A program made the position numbers and the translations under genes. The notes beneath the pieces were generated by a model. It saw only the letters and a list, made by a program, of their open reading frames with translations, had not been told where the DNA came from and did no database searches. DNA of 64,000 bases, taken from positions 23,746,001-23,810,000 of the forward strand of contig NC_065877.1 of assembly GCF_933775445.1 (NCBI RefSeq), in the 5' to 3' direction. Positions 13,970 to 24,909 of the stretch are shown one piece after another (position 1 is the first letter of the stretch; each line of letters opens with the position of its first letter). The DNA is from Argentina anserina. Taxonomy: Eukaryota; Streptophyta; Magnoliopsida; Rosales; Rosaceae.

Positions 13970-14250
13970 AAGTTCAACACAGCTAAATGTTGTTCATAAA
14001 ACATTGTTCACAGAACACTGTTCATGTTTACTAATCAATGTTTTTACTAAACCATTGTTCACAGTTACTGTTTTTTATCAAAACACTGTTCACAGTTACT
14101 ATTTTTACCATGCCACTGTTCACATTTACTGTTACAGAGCACTATTCACATGAACTATACATGCGGTGTCACTGTTCACAGTCACTGTTACAGATCACTA
14201 TTCACAGTTACTATTCATGTGACGGTACTATTCATAATTACTGTTCACCG
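13970..14250. repeat. ACTGTTCAC-type short repeats
   Basis: More than ten degenerate copies of ACTGTTCAC, ACTATTCAC or TTGTTCAC spaced about 10-30 bases apart. The same array occurs inverted at about 35265-35460 in the related minus-strand LTR. The overlapping ORFs are translations of the repeat. Confidence 0.8.
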
Positions 14251-17200
14251 ACCGCCACCAATCATCACCAAATTTCACCACCACAACCTAAACAACATTT
14301 CCAACAACTTCCTAGTTGACACCAAGGTCTAAATCCGAGCCTAAACAGTCCAAACAATGAAGAACATAAATTCGGCACTATTCACAAACCCTAGAAATTG
14401 AAATTTTGATTCGGGTACTTACACTTCGATTTGGCTCGATTCCTTTTGTGGGAATATTGCTGGGACTGAGACAAGCAAAACCCCCCAAGAATCTCGAGGT
14501 ATGGTGGCCGGAGGAGGCGGCGCCGATACAGCAGTAACTTCCGGCAGTAGCTACACCGTGTGTGGTTGTCGCCAGAGTGCAAGGCGTAGCCCAAAAGATG
14601 GAGATCGTCGAGCCCGTCAGTTTGATAGGTGGCACGACACGAGGCGACGTCGGATGGTGGAGAAATCGGCTGGAGAAGGTTTTTGGGTCGGGTGAACAGT
14701 AACCGAGCGGATTTTTGGAAAAAAAACTGATTTTCTGATTTTTAATCTCCTCTCCTTCCTTTTATACTATTTCCAAAATCGGAAACAAACTTCCGACGTT
14801 AATAACTTTCGCGTCCGACGTCTGATTCGAACGCGTGACGTGTCCACGAACTCGTATCGATGAGTTCTACGACTTTCGTGAAGGAAATTTTCGCAACTGA
14901 GCGACGAAATAAAAGTCGATCTATACATTGCGGTAACGTTACGTTTTCTAATTAAACGATCCGAGAACGTTTCCGTTTTCGTTTCGAAATGTCGCAAACC
15001 TCCAATTGTCGTCTTGAATTAATTGCACAAGTTTAACACTTTGAAAATACTCGACATTTAGTTTCTAAAAATTCAGGTTATTACAGGTTAGTGAACAACT
15101 TCGAGTCTCCGGAGTCGTCTCTCGCTCTCCACTAATAAAAACCTGCGGAATTATCCCTTCCACCATCGAATTGGTGCACCGGGATTGTAAACACAAACCC
15201 GGTAAGCTTATAGCTCGTATGAGTAAAATGAAAATATAACTCGCATATCAATATATACGAAACTCCACAATCAACAATATAAATGTACTCATGAGCCAAT
15301 GGACGGCCCATCTGGTTGTCCCAAAAATATATGAAATGAAGTGCTCATGAGAAATCGGGCAACCCTTCTGGTTACTCAAATACATTTATAATACGGGTAC
15401 TAATGAACGCTGGTACACATCTGTTACCCCTCACGTAGTACACCGCCGATATTGGGCAACCACCTGCTACCCAACATCAAAACAATATGAGTACTCATGA
15501 GCCGATAACCACCTGTTATCTCACATGTAGTACTCCGGCAGACATACTAGAGCTCTAACTGTATCGTAACTTTCGCCCGGCCAAAGGCTAGGTTCCGACT
15601 TGCCAAACACGTACAATAATCTCACATCATATTGTACCAAAAATCAAGTCCTAAGACAATCAACATTTTAACAATCTCCATGTTAAAATCACGTACAATA
15701 ATCACACCTCATATTCTACAATCAAAATGACAGGTTCTATATATAAATTTCGTCATCAAAATGACATCGTCACGATAAAATCTTAACAGTATATCATATA
15801 GCAAACTATATATATATATATGTACATATTTACCTTTTATACAATATATATCTAATCCGCTATATCATATACATGTCATATTTCATAAACACGTCCGAAG
15901 ACAAAATGTTTAACAAACACCATGAATAAACCACGTACAATAATCTCTCCTTATATTGTACAAATTAAATCACATTCTCAATACATAATTCTCGTCATCG
16001 ACATGACCTGTTCATAATGAATTCATAACAGTATATAATATAGAAAACTATATATATATGTACTTATTTACCATTTATACAAATATATATATATATATAT
16101 ATATTCCATTATATCATATACATGTCGTATTTCAATATTTAAAACTCTTGCAAAAAATCTGGAAATCACCGCAAGGGTAGATTCGTAATTATGTGAGATT
16201 TTACTCACCTTATCCACTCGAGCGTAATTCCACATTTTCCGAAGACAATTCATTTCCTTGATTTATCGATCACCTTGAAAAGATAAGAAAAGAATTTAGA
16301 AACGTTTCGTAAACCTTTAAATGCCGAAACAGTAATAATCGGTTATTGTTCAGCAATTTTCGGTTTTACGAATTTACTGTTCAATGAGACTATTCACCGT
16401 GTACTATTCATGTATTTACTATTCATGTATTACTGTAAAAAATACACATCCAATACGTATCCATGTACGTGTACATACTGTTTACGTATTTCTGTACGTA
16501 CGAATACTATTTAAATGCACGTACTGTCTCAGTAAATATTAATTACTGAATTACCCTTCCAAAATTACTTTTTACATTTACTAAAATTTACATTTACATT
16601 TACCGTACGTAAATAAAATTTACATTTACCGTACGTAAAATCAATTTACATTTACTGCACGTGAAAGTAAATTACAAAATTACCCTTCGGAAACACTGTT
16701 CACGCACCGCCGCACGTGGCGGCGCATGGGGTACACGCGCCACCTCCGGCAGGCCGCGCGTGGGGCACACGCGCCGACACCAACCATGGTGCGTATCACG
16801 CCACCGCCGCCCCAAAACCCTTCTCCTTCCTCCCCTCTTCCTTCTCACGGCATCACACCGTGCCTACCCACCTCCACGCGTCCACACGCGCCGCCTAAGG
16901 CGGCTGCATCTCCCCCAAAACCCTCCTCCTCCGATCTCCTCCAATACGAATCAAACAACCACAAAAATCACAACAAGGCATCACAACAATCATCCTAGGC
17001 TAACCCTCACCACAATCAAGCTTTTGGATCGTCGGATCGTCGCCGGAGAGCTCGAGAAGCCTTCGGTGGAATCGCAGAACCTTGACGTCGTTGGTGGAGC
17101 TCCGGCACTGCGTGCGTGGGTGCGTCGACTAAGGAGGGCCGCGCGGTGCTTTCTGTGCCGGCGGTGCGCGACACGCCGGGCTGGAGACGGAGATCGCCGG

Positions 17201-17648
17201 TGGGAAGTGAGATCGGGGAGGGAGAGAAGAAAAGGGGAAGAGGGAGGCGCGCAGGTGAAGAGAGAGAGAGGGTGAAGGGGTTTCCAATTTTGGAAACCCT
17301 AAACTGATTAAATCCCTTTATATACTCGTTTCCAAAATCAGAAACTAACTTCCGACGTTAATAACTTTCACCTCCGACGTCCGATTCGAACGCGTCACAT
17401 GTCCACGCACTCGTATCGACGAGCTCTACGACTTCTGTGAAGAAAGTTTTCACAAAAGATTGATGGAATAAAAGTCGATATATTCGTTGCGGAAACGTAA
17501 CGTTTTTCTAATTAAACGTTCCGAGGATGTTTCCGTTTTTGTTTCGTAAAGTCGCAAACCATTAAATTCATTTTGATTGAATCACACAGCTTATAGAATT
17601 CAAATCAACATCAAATATTGTTCCGAAAACTAGGGTTATTACAGAAGT

Positions 17649-18426
17649 TTCTCACATTGTGACATATTATCCAATCAATATATAATGTTAATCTGCTGAA
17701 TGAAGTGAAGAAAGTTTGTAAGTTCTCATTTCTCAAATAATATACAATTTCAAATAATATAAATGTTTTTCTAACCTATTGATATGTTTTTATAAGTCGT
17801 AGAATATGCTTCTTTTTATTTTATTTATGTTTCATTTCGAGGATAATTTTTAAAAAATAGACCTATGCTATGTATTAAATTTGAGTTTCGGCTCAAAACC
17901 TCTTGTCTGCTGCACGACAACAACGGATGAGTATATAATAGCTATTCAGACATTCGTTTTATATAAAATCTTAGTAGATTCCATATATAAAAACTCTCAA
18001 GTCCCTTGAGACAACACATCTATAAAAACATGTTGTTTGAAGATATATATTAAAGTTTACACAACACATCCGCATCTTATGTCACTTGAAGGGTTTTTTG
18101 ACATGGGTAGGAAATTAATGTGCTGACGATCACGCAAATAATGCCTAACACCTAGCCAGTAATAGACTCATCTGATATTAGACAGAGTTGTCTATCCAGC
18201 TAGTTCATGAACTAATATGTTCTTTTTTTGGTAATAAATTCACTAATATGTAGTCTTGAATATAGTGATGGGGGGACGTTTTCTGTCAAGTTCATTAACT
18301 AAAAGAAGAAAAACGTTACATGGAAGCATAAGAGTTGACTACAGACAAAGAACACTAAACTGTGTAGCACTACCAACACCAGGATTGGAGTGTATCATGT
18401 GATTACTCACTTATGTAAACTCTATT
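17649..18426. other. Intergenic, no recognisable feature
   Basis: AT-rich sequence between the nested LTR block and the split foldback element. I see no coding signal, RNA gene or clear repeat. Confidence 0.5.
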
Positions 18427-18626
18427 GGAGGGGATTTCACTAAACGGTATCTTAATTATTGCATATTCTAACTTTAGTACTTCATATTTAAAAACTATCG
18501 TATTGATATTTTAAATTTCTATCTCAACTCAATTTTGATTTAGTCCGTCAATTAACAACGTTAGTAGTTTTATCTTTCACTAATTTTCAGGAGTATTTTC
18601 ATCATTTCATTTTCTTCCAATTTCAT

Positions 18627-21447
18627 TGTAACGACCTCAAAATTTCGAGCTTAAAAACTCAAATTTCAAAGTCGTAAAACACCAAAACAATCTCAACGAA
18701 TCGAAATAATTTAAATGCACAGCGGATCATTACTGAGTTCACAATACAACTCAGACAACCAATTATTACAACCAAATTTATAATTCGACATTACATAAAA
18801 TGGAAATGTAATAATCCTCACAATCTCTCACAAAACTCACAAATAAAACCTCACAAGTTCGCAGACACAAATCCACACTAGAAACCTCACCACAAGCAGG
18901 TTAGTGAACAACTTCGAGTCTCTCGCTCTCCACTAATCAACACCTGCGGAATTATCCCCTACACCATCGAATTGGTGCACCGGGATTGTAAACAAAAACC
19001 CGGTAAGCTTATAGCTCGTATGAGTAAAATGAAAATATAACTCGCATATCAATATATACGAAACTCCACAATCAACAAATATAAATGTACTCATGAGCCA
19101 ATGGACGGCCCATCTGGTTGTCCCGAATATATATGAAATGAAGTGCTCATGAGAAATCGGGCAACCCTTCTGGTTACTCAAATACATTTATAATACGGGT
19201 ACTAATGAACGCTGGTACACATCTGTTACCCCTCACGTAGTACACCGCCGATATTGGGCAACCACCTGCTACCCAACATCAAAACAATATGAGTACTCAT
19301 GAGCCGATAACCACCTGTTACCTCACATGCAGTACTCCAGCAGACATACTAGAGCTCTAACTATATCGTAACTTTCGCCCGGCCAAAGGCTAGGTTCCGA
19401 TTTGCCAAACACGTACAATAATCTCACATCATATTGTACAAAAATCAAGTCCGAAGACAAATCAATATTTTAACAATCTCCATGTTAAAATCACGTACAA
19501 TAATCATAACTTATATTGTACAAATCAAAACCACATGCTTGATACATAATCTCGTCATCAAAATGACATCATCACGATAAAATCATAACAGTATATTATA
19601 TAGCAACCTATATATATTTGCACATATTTACCATTTATACAATATATATATAATCCGCTATATCCTATACATGTCATATTTCCTAAACACATCCGAAGAC
19701 AAAACGTTTTAACCAACACCATGTTAAAATTATGTACAATAATCACACCTCATATTGTACAAATTAAATCACATGCTTAATATATAATTCTCGTCATCAA
19801 AATGACCAATTCCAATGAATTTATAACAGTATATAATATAACAAACTATATATATATGTACTTATTACCATTTATATAATATATATATATAATCCATTAT
19901 ATCGTATAAGTGTCATAATTCAATATTAAAAACTCTTGCAAAAATCTTGAATCTCCGCAAGGGTAGATTCGTAAATATGTGAGATTTTACTCACCTTATC
20001 GACTTGAGTGTAATTCCACAATTTCCGAAGATAATTCATTTCCTTGATTTATTGATCACCTTGAAAAGAAAAGAAAAGAATTTAGAAACGTTTCGTAAAC
20101 CTTTAAATGCCGAAATAGTAATAATAAGTTACTGTTCAGCAATTCTAGTTTTACGAATTTACTGTTCACTGGATTACTGTTGATGTATTGACTATTCAGG
20201 TATTTATGTACAAATACTTAAATTACGTATCCTTGTATGTGCACATACTGTTTACGTATTTATGTACGTACGAATACTATTTAAATGTAAATATTGTCTC
20301 AGTAAATATTAATTACTGATTTACCCTTTATAAATTACTTTTTACATTTACTGAAAGTAATTTATATTTACATTTATCGTACGTAAATTACTTTTACATT
20401 TACCATACGTGAAAATAAATTACAAAATTACCCTTCAGAAACACTGTTCACGCGCCGCCGCACGTGGCGGCGCGTGGGGTACACACGCCCCCTCCGACAG
20501 GCCGCGCGTGGCACTCACGCGCCACTCACTATAGCAGCGCGTGGGGCACACGCGCCGACACCAACCACGGCGCGTATCACGTCACCGCCGCCCCAAAACC
20601 CTTCTCCTTCCTCCCCTCTTCCTTCCCACGGCATCACACCGTGCCTAGCCACCTCCATGCGTCCACACGCGCCGCCTAAGGCGGCGGCATCTCCCCCAAA
20701 ACCCTCCTCCTCCGATCTCCTCCAATACGAATCAAACAACCACAAAAATCACAACCAAGCATCACAACAACCTAATTAATCTAACCCTCACCTCAATCGA
20801 GCTTAAAAACCACCGGAGATAGCTCGGGTACGGCAGAGAAGAAAATGCAGAAATTGGTGTCGTCGGTGGAGCTCCGGTGTGGCATGAGAGAGAGCGTCGA
20901 CCTCGGGGTCGCCTGCGGGGGATGGTGCGACGCCTCCTAGGCCGGCGGTGAGGGCCACGTCTCCTTATGAAGGGAGATCGGTGGTGAGGCCGAGAGGAAG
21001 AGGGAGAGAGCTCGGGGAGGAAGAGAGAGAAGAGAGAAAGAAAAGAGGGAGGCGGAGAGAAGAGAGAGAGAGAGAATGAGGGGTTTCCACTTTTGGAAAC
21101 CCTAGTTGATAAAAATCCCTTTTTATACTAGTTTCTAAAATCGGAAACGAACTTCCGACGTTAATAACTTTTGCGTACGAAGTCCGATTCGAACGCGTCA
21201 CATGTCCACGCACTCGTATCGACGAGCTATACAACTTTCTTGAAGGAAGTTTTCGCAACCGAGCGACGGAAGAAAAGTCGATATATTAGTTCGGAAACGT
21301 AACGTTTTTTTTTTAATTAAACGTTCCGCGAACGTTTCCGTTTCCGTTTCGTAAAGTCGCAAACAATCAAATTTATTTTACTTGAATTTCACAACTTTAT
21401 AGAATTCAAATCAAACCAAACATTGTTTGAAAAATAGAGTTATTACA
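18627..21447 (+). mobile_element. Solo LTR copy 3, uninterrupted
   Basis: 2821 bp, TGTAACGACCTC to GAGTTATTACA, with a perfect 5-bp duplication TTCAT (18622-18626 and 21448-21452). It is the cleanest uninterrupted member of the main subfamily here. It has the stem-loop array at 18962-19322, two AT-rich blocks with ATATAGCAA-type words, a GC-rich block at about 20445-20700 with GCCGCACGTGGC, the hairpin GGTTTCC...GGAAACC near 21080-21100, and a TATA-like TTTTTATACTAG near 21119. No gag, pol, primer-binding site or polypurine tract, and no second LTR. Confidence 0.88.
18962..19322 (+). other. Stem-loop array in the LTR (type example)
   Basis: Seven consecutive short inverted repeats: CACC/GGTG (18962-18977), ACCGGG/CCCGGT (18979-19004), GGAC/GTCC around CATCT (19103-19123), GGGCAACC/GGTTAC-type (19159-19176), GTACTA/TGGTAC (19199-19218), GATATTGGG/CCCAACATC (19250-19280) and GATAAC/GTTACC (19306-19322). 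Equivalents are found in the other LTR copies. Role unknown; folding as RNA is inference. Confidence 0.7.
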
Positions 21448-21740
21448 TTCATAGCACATATTTCATATTGTATATGTCCATCAACCAACAATCATATTAT
21501 TACAATAAAATGCTCAATATCTCTATCATAAGTATTTAAACATTTTAATAGCAAGATTATGATAGAGCTTTTGAGCATTTTATTAGAATAATATGGTTGT
21601 TGGTTAATGGACATAAACAATATAAAATAAATGTGGTTTTTTTTGTGATTGTGAACTTTAGCTTTTTATAAAAGTTGTAATAAATGAATGATGTTTATTA
21701 ATTTTGTTATGAAATGACATATATTAATTAACTTTTTTTT

Positions 21741-22045
21741 TCTGAGAGCTCACGAGCAACTTCTCAGTGGGTCAACCATCCTGGGATTGCTCTAGTCCGA
21801 GTAAGCTTAACTTCGGAGTTCCTATCCCCACCGAAGCCATTGAGTCCCTTAAAGGCCTCGTGTTAGATGAAGGTGGGCATGTACATAAAAGGCAAATCAT
21901 CCCCTCTCTGTTGACCGATGTGGAATATTATAATACACTCTCCTTAGGAGTTCGACGTCCTCGTCGGCACACTCGCACCACACGGAAGAGTGGTCCTGAT
22001 ACCAAATTGTCACATTACAGGACCGGCTCGGCACAAAAATGGTGA
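21741..22045 (-). mobile_element. Cassandra-type TRIM fragment with 5S-rRNA-like domain
   Basis: Read on the minus strand: an LTR end ending in TGTGACA, a primer-binding site TGGTATCAG at 21996-22004 (initiator tRNA-Met type), a very short internal part, a purine-rich stretch AAGGAGAGTG, then a second LTR starting TGTATTATAATATTCC at 21937. This LTR contains a 5S-rRNA-like stretch at about 21751-21865: GGAACTCCGAAGTTAAGC followed by CCAGGATGGTTGACCCAC. 5S-derived LTRs define the Cassandra family. The 5' LTR is only a stub (about 22007-22045) and the 3' LTR is cut at 21741, so this is a remnant. It is not a working 5S gene. Confidence 0.8.
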
Positions 22046-23360
22046 CTTTATATTCATATATTTATATCTGTACACGCACAAACATATCTGCAATATCAAT
22101 CAATGGGATCATATGTCAGTTTCGAGGATCGGCGTACTGTGTTAGAATAATCTTTATAGTATCGTATATCGCATAATGCAACTAAGAGTTTTTTTTTATA
22201 CATAATGCAACTAAGAGTTGGTAGTGCTAGCTATGAATGTTATTGTCGATCAAGTTTGATCATAAAGAACAAAAGCGTTCCCGCCAATGCGGACGTCGAC
22301 CAAGCAACTAATCCCTAATCATTAATTTGTATATTAATTTGCACTCTTATGTATATATAATATTAACTGGACCACTTTTCGTTTTAATTTGTACATGTCA
22401 TTCTTGTGCATGATGTAAATTCATACCCCTAAATGACAGAAATTAATCGATAATCATATACCACTTTTAATTAGAAATCGTACAAGTAATTGATCATCGT
22501 TATGAATTTCAACCCTTTTTTAGAGAATATTGGACCACTTTTTCCCTTGTGAATGTTATAATGTGCATAATTTAAGTAATATTAGTTTTCTCTATAATTG
22601 ACATGGTTTTAATTTGAACAAAAATGTCTGAATCAGTCATTTAAAATAATGCTCGAGCATAAACCGAGAATAAAACAAAAACAATGTATGTATTATTACA
22701 TGTTTCATTCAAGCATAGAGCGAAACCTAGATCTTTCTAGGGTTTGAATAGGCAGCAGTGGCGGACGGCCGATCGTGATAGGCGCTGGTCTAGCTAGGGC
22801 TAGGTACGGTGCGGCGGTTGTTGGACGGGGTTCCGAGCTTCGTTGTTGAAGCCTCGAGAATAGTTGAGGTCCTCATCGAGGATCATAATCCAACTTTTGG
22901 CTATGTCGGTTCTTCATCCGCTGGGTTATAGACATGTTTGCCAGCTCGTGGGGTAACAACGTAGCAAGGTCACGAGAGACGTAAGATCAGCAATGATCGA
23001 ACTCGTGTTGTGGTAGAGAATCAGGCGGTGATTTCGAGCGGTATTGTCATTTGTCAGTGGCAGAGAGGGGTGATGCTCGAGTTGGTCGCGTTTTCCAATT
23101 CCCATGGCAGCTACGATTCCAAACGACCGATCGATGTGAAGTTCACGACTTGAAGAACGCTGAGTTTTTCGCTTAGTAAAAGCAAAGTTAATTTTATGGT
23201 GCCTCACCTTTCCAAAAAATAGACTTTATGGTTGCCTTCAAAATTTTAATTAATTTATTATATTCACACAATATCGGAGAGTAGTTGATCGAAGAGGAGG
23301 CTGAATTGAAGCAATCTCCAAAGAAGCTATGCTTAACTAAGACACTAAGTTAACTAGCGT
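22046..23360. other. Intergenic, no recognisable gene
   Basis: AT-rich up to about 22680, then a GC-richer stretch at 22740-23200 that resembles decayed coding or transposon DNA. I could not assign it. The minus-strand frame at 22926-23207 has no family motif. Confidence 0.4.
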
Positions 23361-23511
23361 GTGCATGCTTACGCGCAAATTGAACCTCACTCCTACAAAA
23401 CAAGCTTAAAAGAGATGATCCAGGAAGTATTGCTCAGGATACGGGAAAAAAACCAGCGGGGACCAACAAAAGAAGAAGAAGCCAACAAATTTAGAGGAAC
23501 ATCCGAACATG

Positions 23512-24101
23512 TGTTAAACAGTGACAAAACGTGGTTTGTAGACCAATTGTATCGATACTGTCCCAATTTAGCCACCTTACATGTGATGGGTTTTAATCAC
23601 AAAAGACCTCGATATATTTGGGTATTATCTACCCACTTATAATCTCTATTTTATTTGTCACTTCTTAGATGTAGGATCTCTCCTCTCCAACACGCCCCCT
23701 CACGTGCAACCTAATTTTTAGGTCTGCACGTGACAGATTAACATCCCACATACTGGGACGAAATAAACTAAGGTCAAGTAACCAACAACACTTAGTGACC
23801 ATCCAATCAGAAACCCTCTGATGGCATGATAATGACAGGACCCATGAAAAAGTGGTACTCAACTCGGGCCCACGACAGATTGGAGGCTCGACTTGAGAGG
23901 GACCCGCTCTGATACCATGTTAAATAGTAACAAAGTGTGACCCGTAGACCAACTGTACTGATATTGTCCCAACTTAGCCACCTCACATGTGTTGGGTTTT
24001 AATTACAAAAGGACTCGATACAATTGGGTATTATCCACCCATTTATAATCTCTATTTTATTTGTCACTTCTTAGATGTGAGATCTCTCATCTCTAATAAC
24101 A
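23512..24101 (-). mobile_element. TRIM (terminal-repeat retrotransposon in miniature)
   Basis: 590 bp on the minus strand. LTRs at 23512-23702 (191 bp, 3' LTR) and 23918-24101 (184 bp, 5' LTR) are clearly similar and have TG...CA ends (TGTT...AACA). The primer-binding site TGGTATCAGAGC, complementary to the initiator tRNA-Met, lies immediately inside the 5' LTR at 23906-23917. A purine tract (GTGAGGGGGCG) abuts the 3' LTR at 23703-23713. The 215-bp interior has no coding capacity. I do not see a clean target-site duplication (ACATG on the left, TCACT on the right). Confidence 0.85.
23906..23917 (-). other. Primer-binding site of the TRIM
   Basis: Twelve bases, TGGTATCAGAGC on the minus strand, directly adjoining the 5' LTR end; complementary to the 3' end of plant initiator tRNA-Met. 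Confidence 0.85.
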
Positions 24102-24239
24102 TCACTACTGAATTTGAGAAAGTTGATGGTGGTAGCAGCTCCAACTCGGGAGGGAAGGAGCTCGCAGTACGTGATTTAATTGTGCGTTGGACTGCGGTGC
24201 AGCTCTTATATATGGGTAATCGACCTCTATAAGTTCTTT

Positions 24240-24804
24240 ATAAAGAGGCTTAATTAAACGTACTTGCACCATAATTTGTTATAGACAAATAGCTGATATA
24301 GCATGGATCCATAAGTATGTTGAAGGGCAGCTCTTTTAATCGTATGCTTATTTGCTTGCTTAATTGCGAGCGTACCAATTTGCTTCGCTATAGGTTTATG
24401 CTTTTATTCTATATATCATGCATATTCAACTTCTATTAGAAAAAACACAGAGAGAGTGTTTTTGAAACCACGTATTCCTATTAAATGACGGCGAAATTAA
24501 TAATTAGTTGTATGCATGTATACACTATACTCCATACGTATAGCAAAGACTAGCTAGCTCCAAGACAAGTATACGTAGACAACCTCCAAAGCTACATTAT
24601 TGTCTAAGAAATGAATTACGTACAACCCACACCACAAGCGTATGAAGTAAGAACAACGCAATTTCAAACTAGGCCAAGTGCATAACGGTTCAAATGCATA
24701 CAATTAGATATAATTCCAAGCCGGGTTCACCAGCTAAATCTTTTTCAATTCTCATCGATCTCATTGATTTTGTCTTCTTATGACCTAAACGCACCATACA
24801 TTCC
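24240..24804. other. Upstream region of dioxygenase A
   Basis: AT-rich intergenic sequence with no gene seen; it presumably holds the promoter of the downstream dioxygenase. Confidence 0.4.
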
Positions 24805-24810
24805 TATAAA
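24805..24810 (+). promoter_or_regulatory. TATA box of dioxygenase A
   Basis: TATAAA 105 bases before the ATG. The paralogue at 40105 has a TATAAATA at about the same distance, which supports this reading. Confidence 0.5.
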
Positions 24811-24909
24811 TCTCTACAAATAATTAATAATATTAGTGAGCCAAAAAATTAATTCCCTCCTTCACAAAAGTTGACAGAGTACGTGAAATTGAAAAGCCTA
24901 AACCAGGAT

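Larger units (their letters stand above)
12312..15085 (+). mobile_element. Nested solo LTR copy 2, divergent subfamily
   Basis: 2774 bp, TGTAATGACCCC to CAGGTTATTACA, with a perfect 5-bp duplication GGTTA (12307-12311 and 15086-15090). The empty site is preserved in the copy at 18627-21447, where CACAAGCAGGTTAGTGAAC is continuous at about 18891-18909. It lacks the long GC-rich block of the other subfamily and instead carries many ACTGTTCAC words at 13970-14250. It shares this layout with the minus-strand copy at 34385-36746. Confidence 0.9.
8932..17643 (+). mobile_element. Outer solo LTR, interrupted by two insertions of its own family
   Basis: The outer copy consists of 8932-8960, 12058-12311 and 15086-17643 (about 2.84 kb when joined). 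It starts TGTAACGACCCC and ends GGGTTATTACA, so it has TG...CA ends, and the whole block is flanked by the 5-bp duplication GAAGT at 8927-8931 and 17644-17648. That is the hallmark of an LTR retrotransposon reduced to a single LTR. It lies 121 bp after the PDR stop codon. It carries a GC-rich block with CACGTG at about 16700-17200 and a TATA-like TTTATATACTCG near 17317. Open frames in the GC-rich block (16661-17275 for example) look like composition artefacts and are not annotated. No gag or pol. Confidence 0.85.
18427..21740. mobile_element. Foldback element split by a solo LTR
   Basis: The pieces 18427-18626 and 21448-21740 match, in order, the left arm, hairpin centre and right arm of the foldback at 38606-39391. 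Shared blocks include TCACTAATTTTCAGGAG, CATATTTCATATTGTATATG and TTAATTTTGTTATGAAAT. The centre pairs with itself through CATCAACCAACAA and TTGTTGGTTAATG. The right arm is shorter than in the other copy and ends near 21740, where the Cassandra fragment begins. Confidence 0.7.
23361..24232 (+). other. Possible exon remnant interrupted by a TRIM element
   Basis: Before the TRIM, 23361-23511 reads openly with a charged stretch (KEMIQEVLLRIREKNQRGPT). After it, 24102-24230 reads openly as TTEFEKVDGGSSSNSGGKEL and further. Both could be parts of one old exon split by the insertion, but I recognise no family and no splice sites settle it. Treat as unassigned. Confidence 0.25.

Noticed and set aside
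16661..17275. 204-codon open frame
   Set aside because: Lies in the GC-rich part of a solo LTR, Arg/Pro/Thr-biased, with equivalents in other frames of sister copies; a composition artefact.
21751..21865. 5S rRNA gene
   Set aside because: Only partial similarity, and it sits inside a Cassandra-type LTR with a primer-binding site nearby.
22926..23207. Minus-strand open frame in GC-richer DNA
   Set aside because: No recognisable motif, splice structure or start context.
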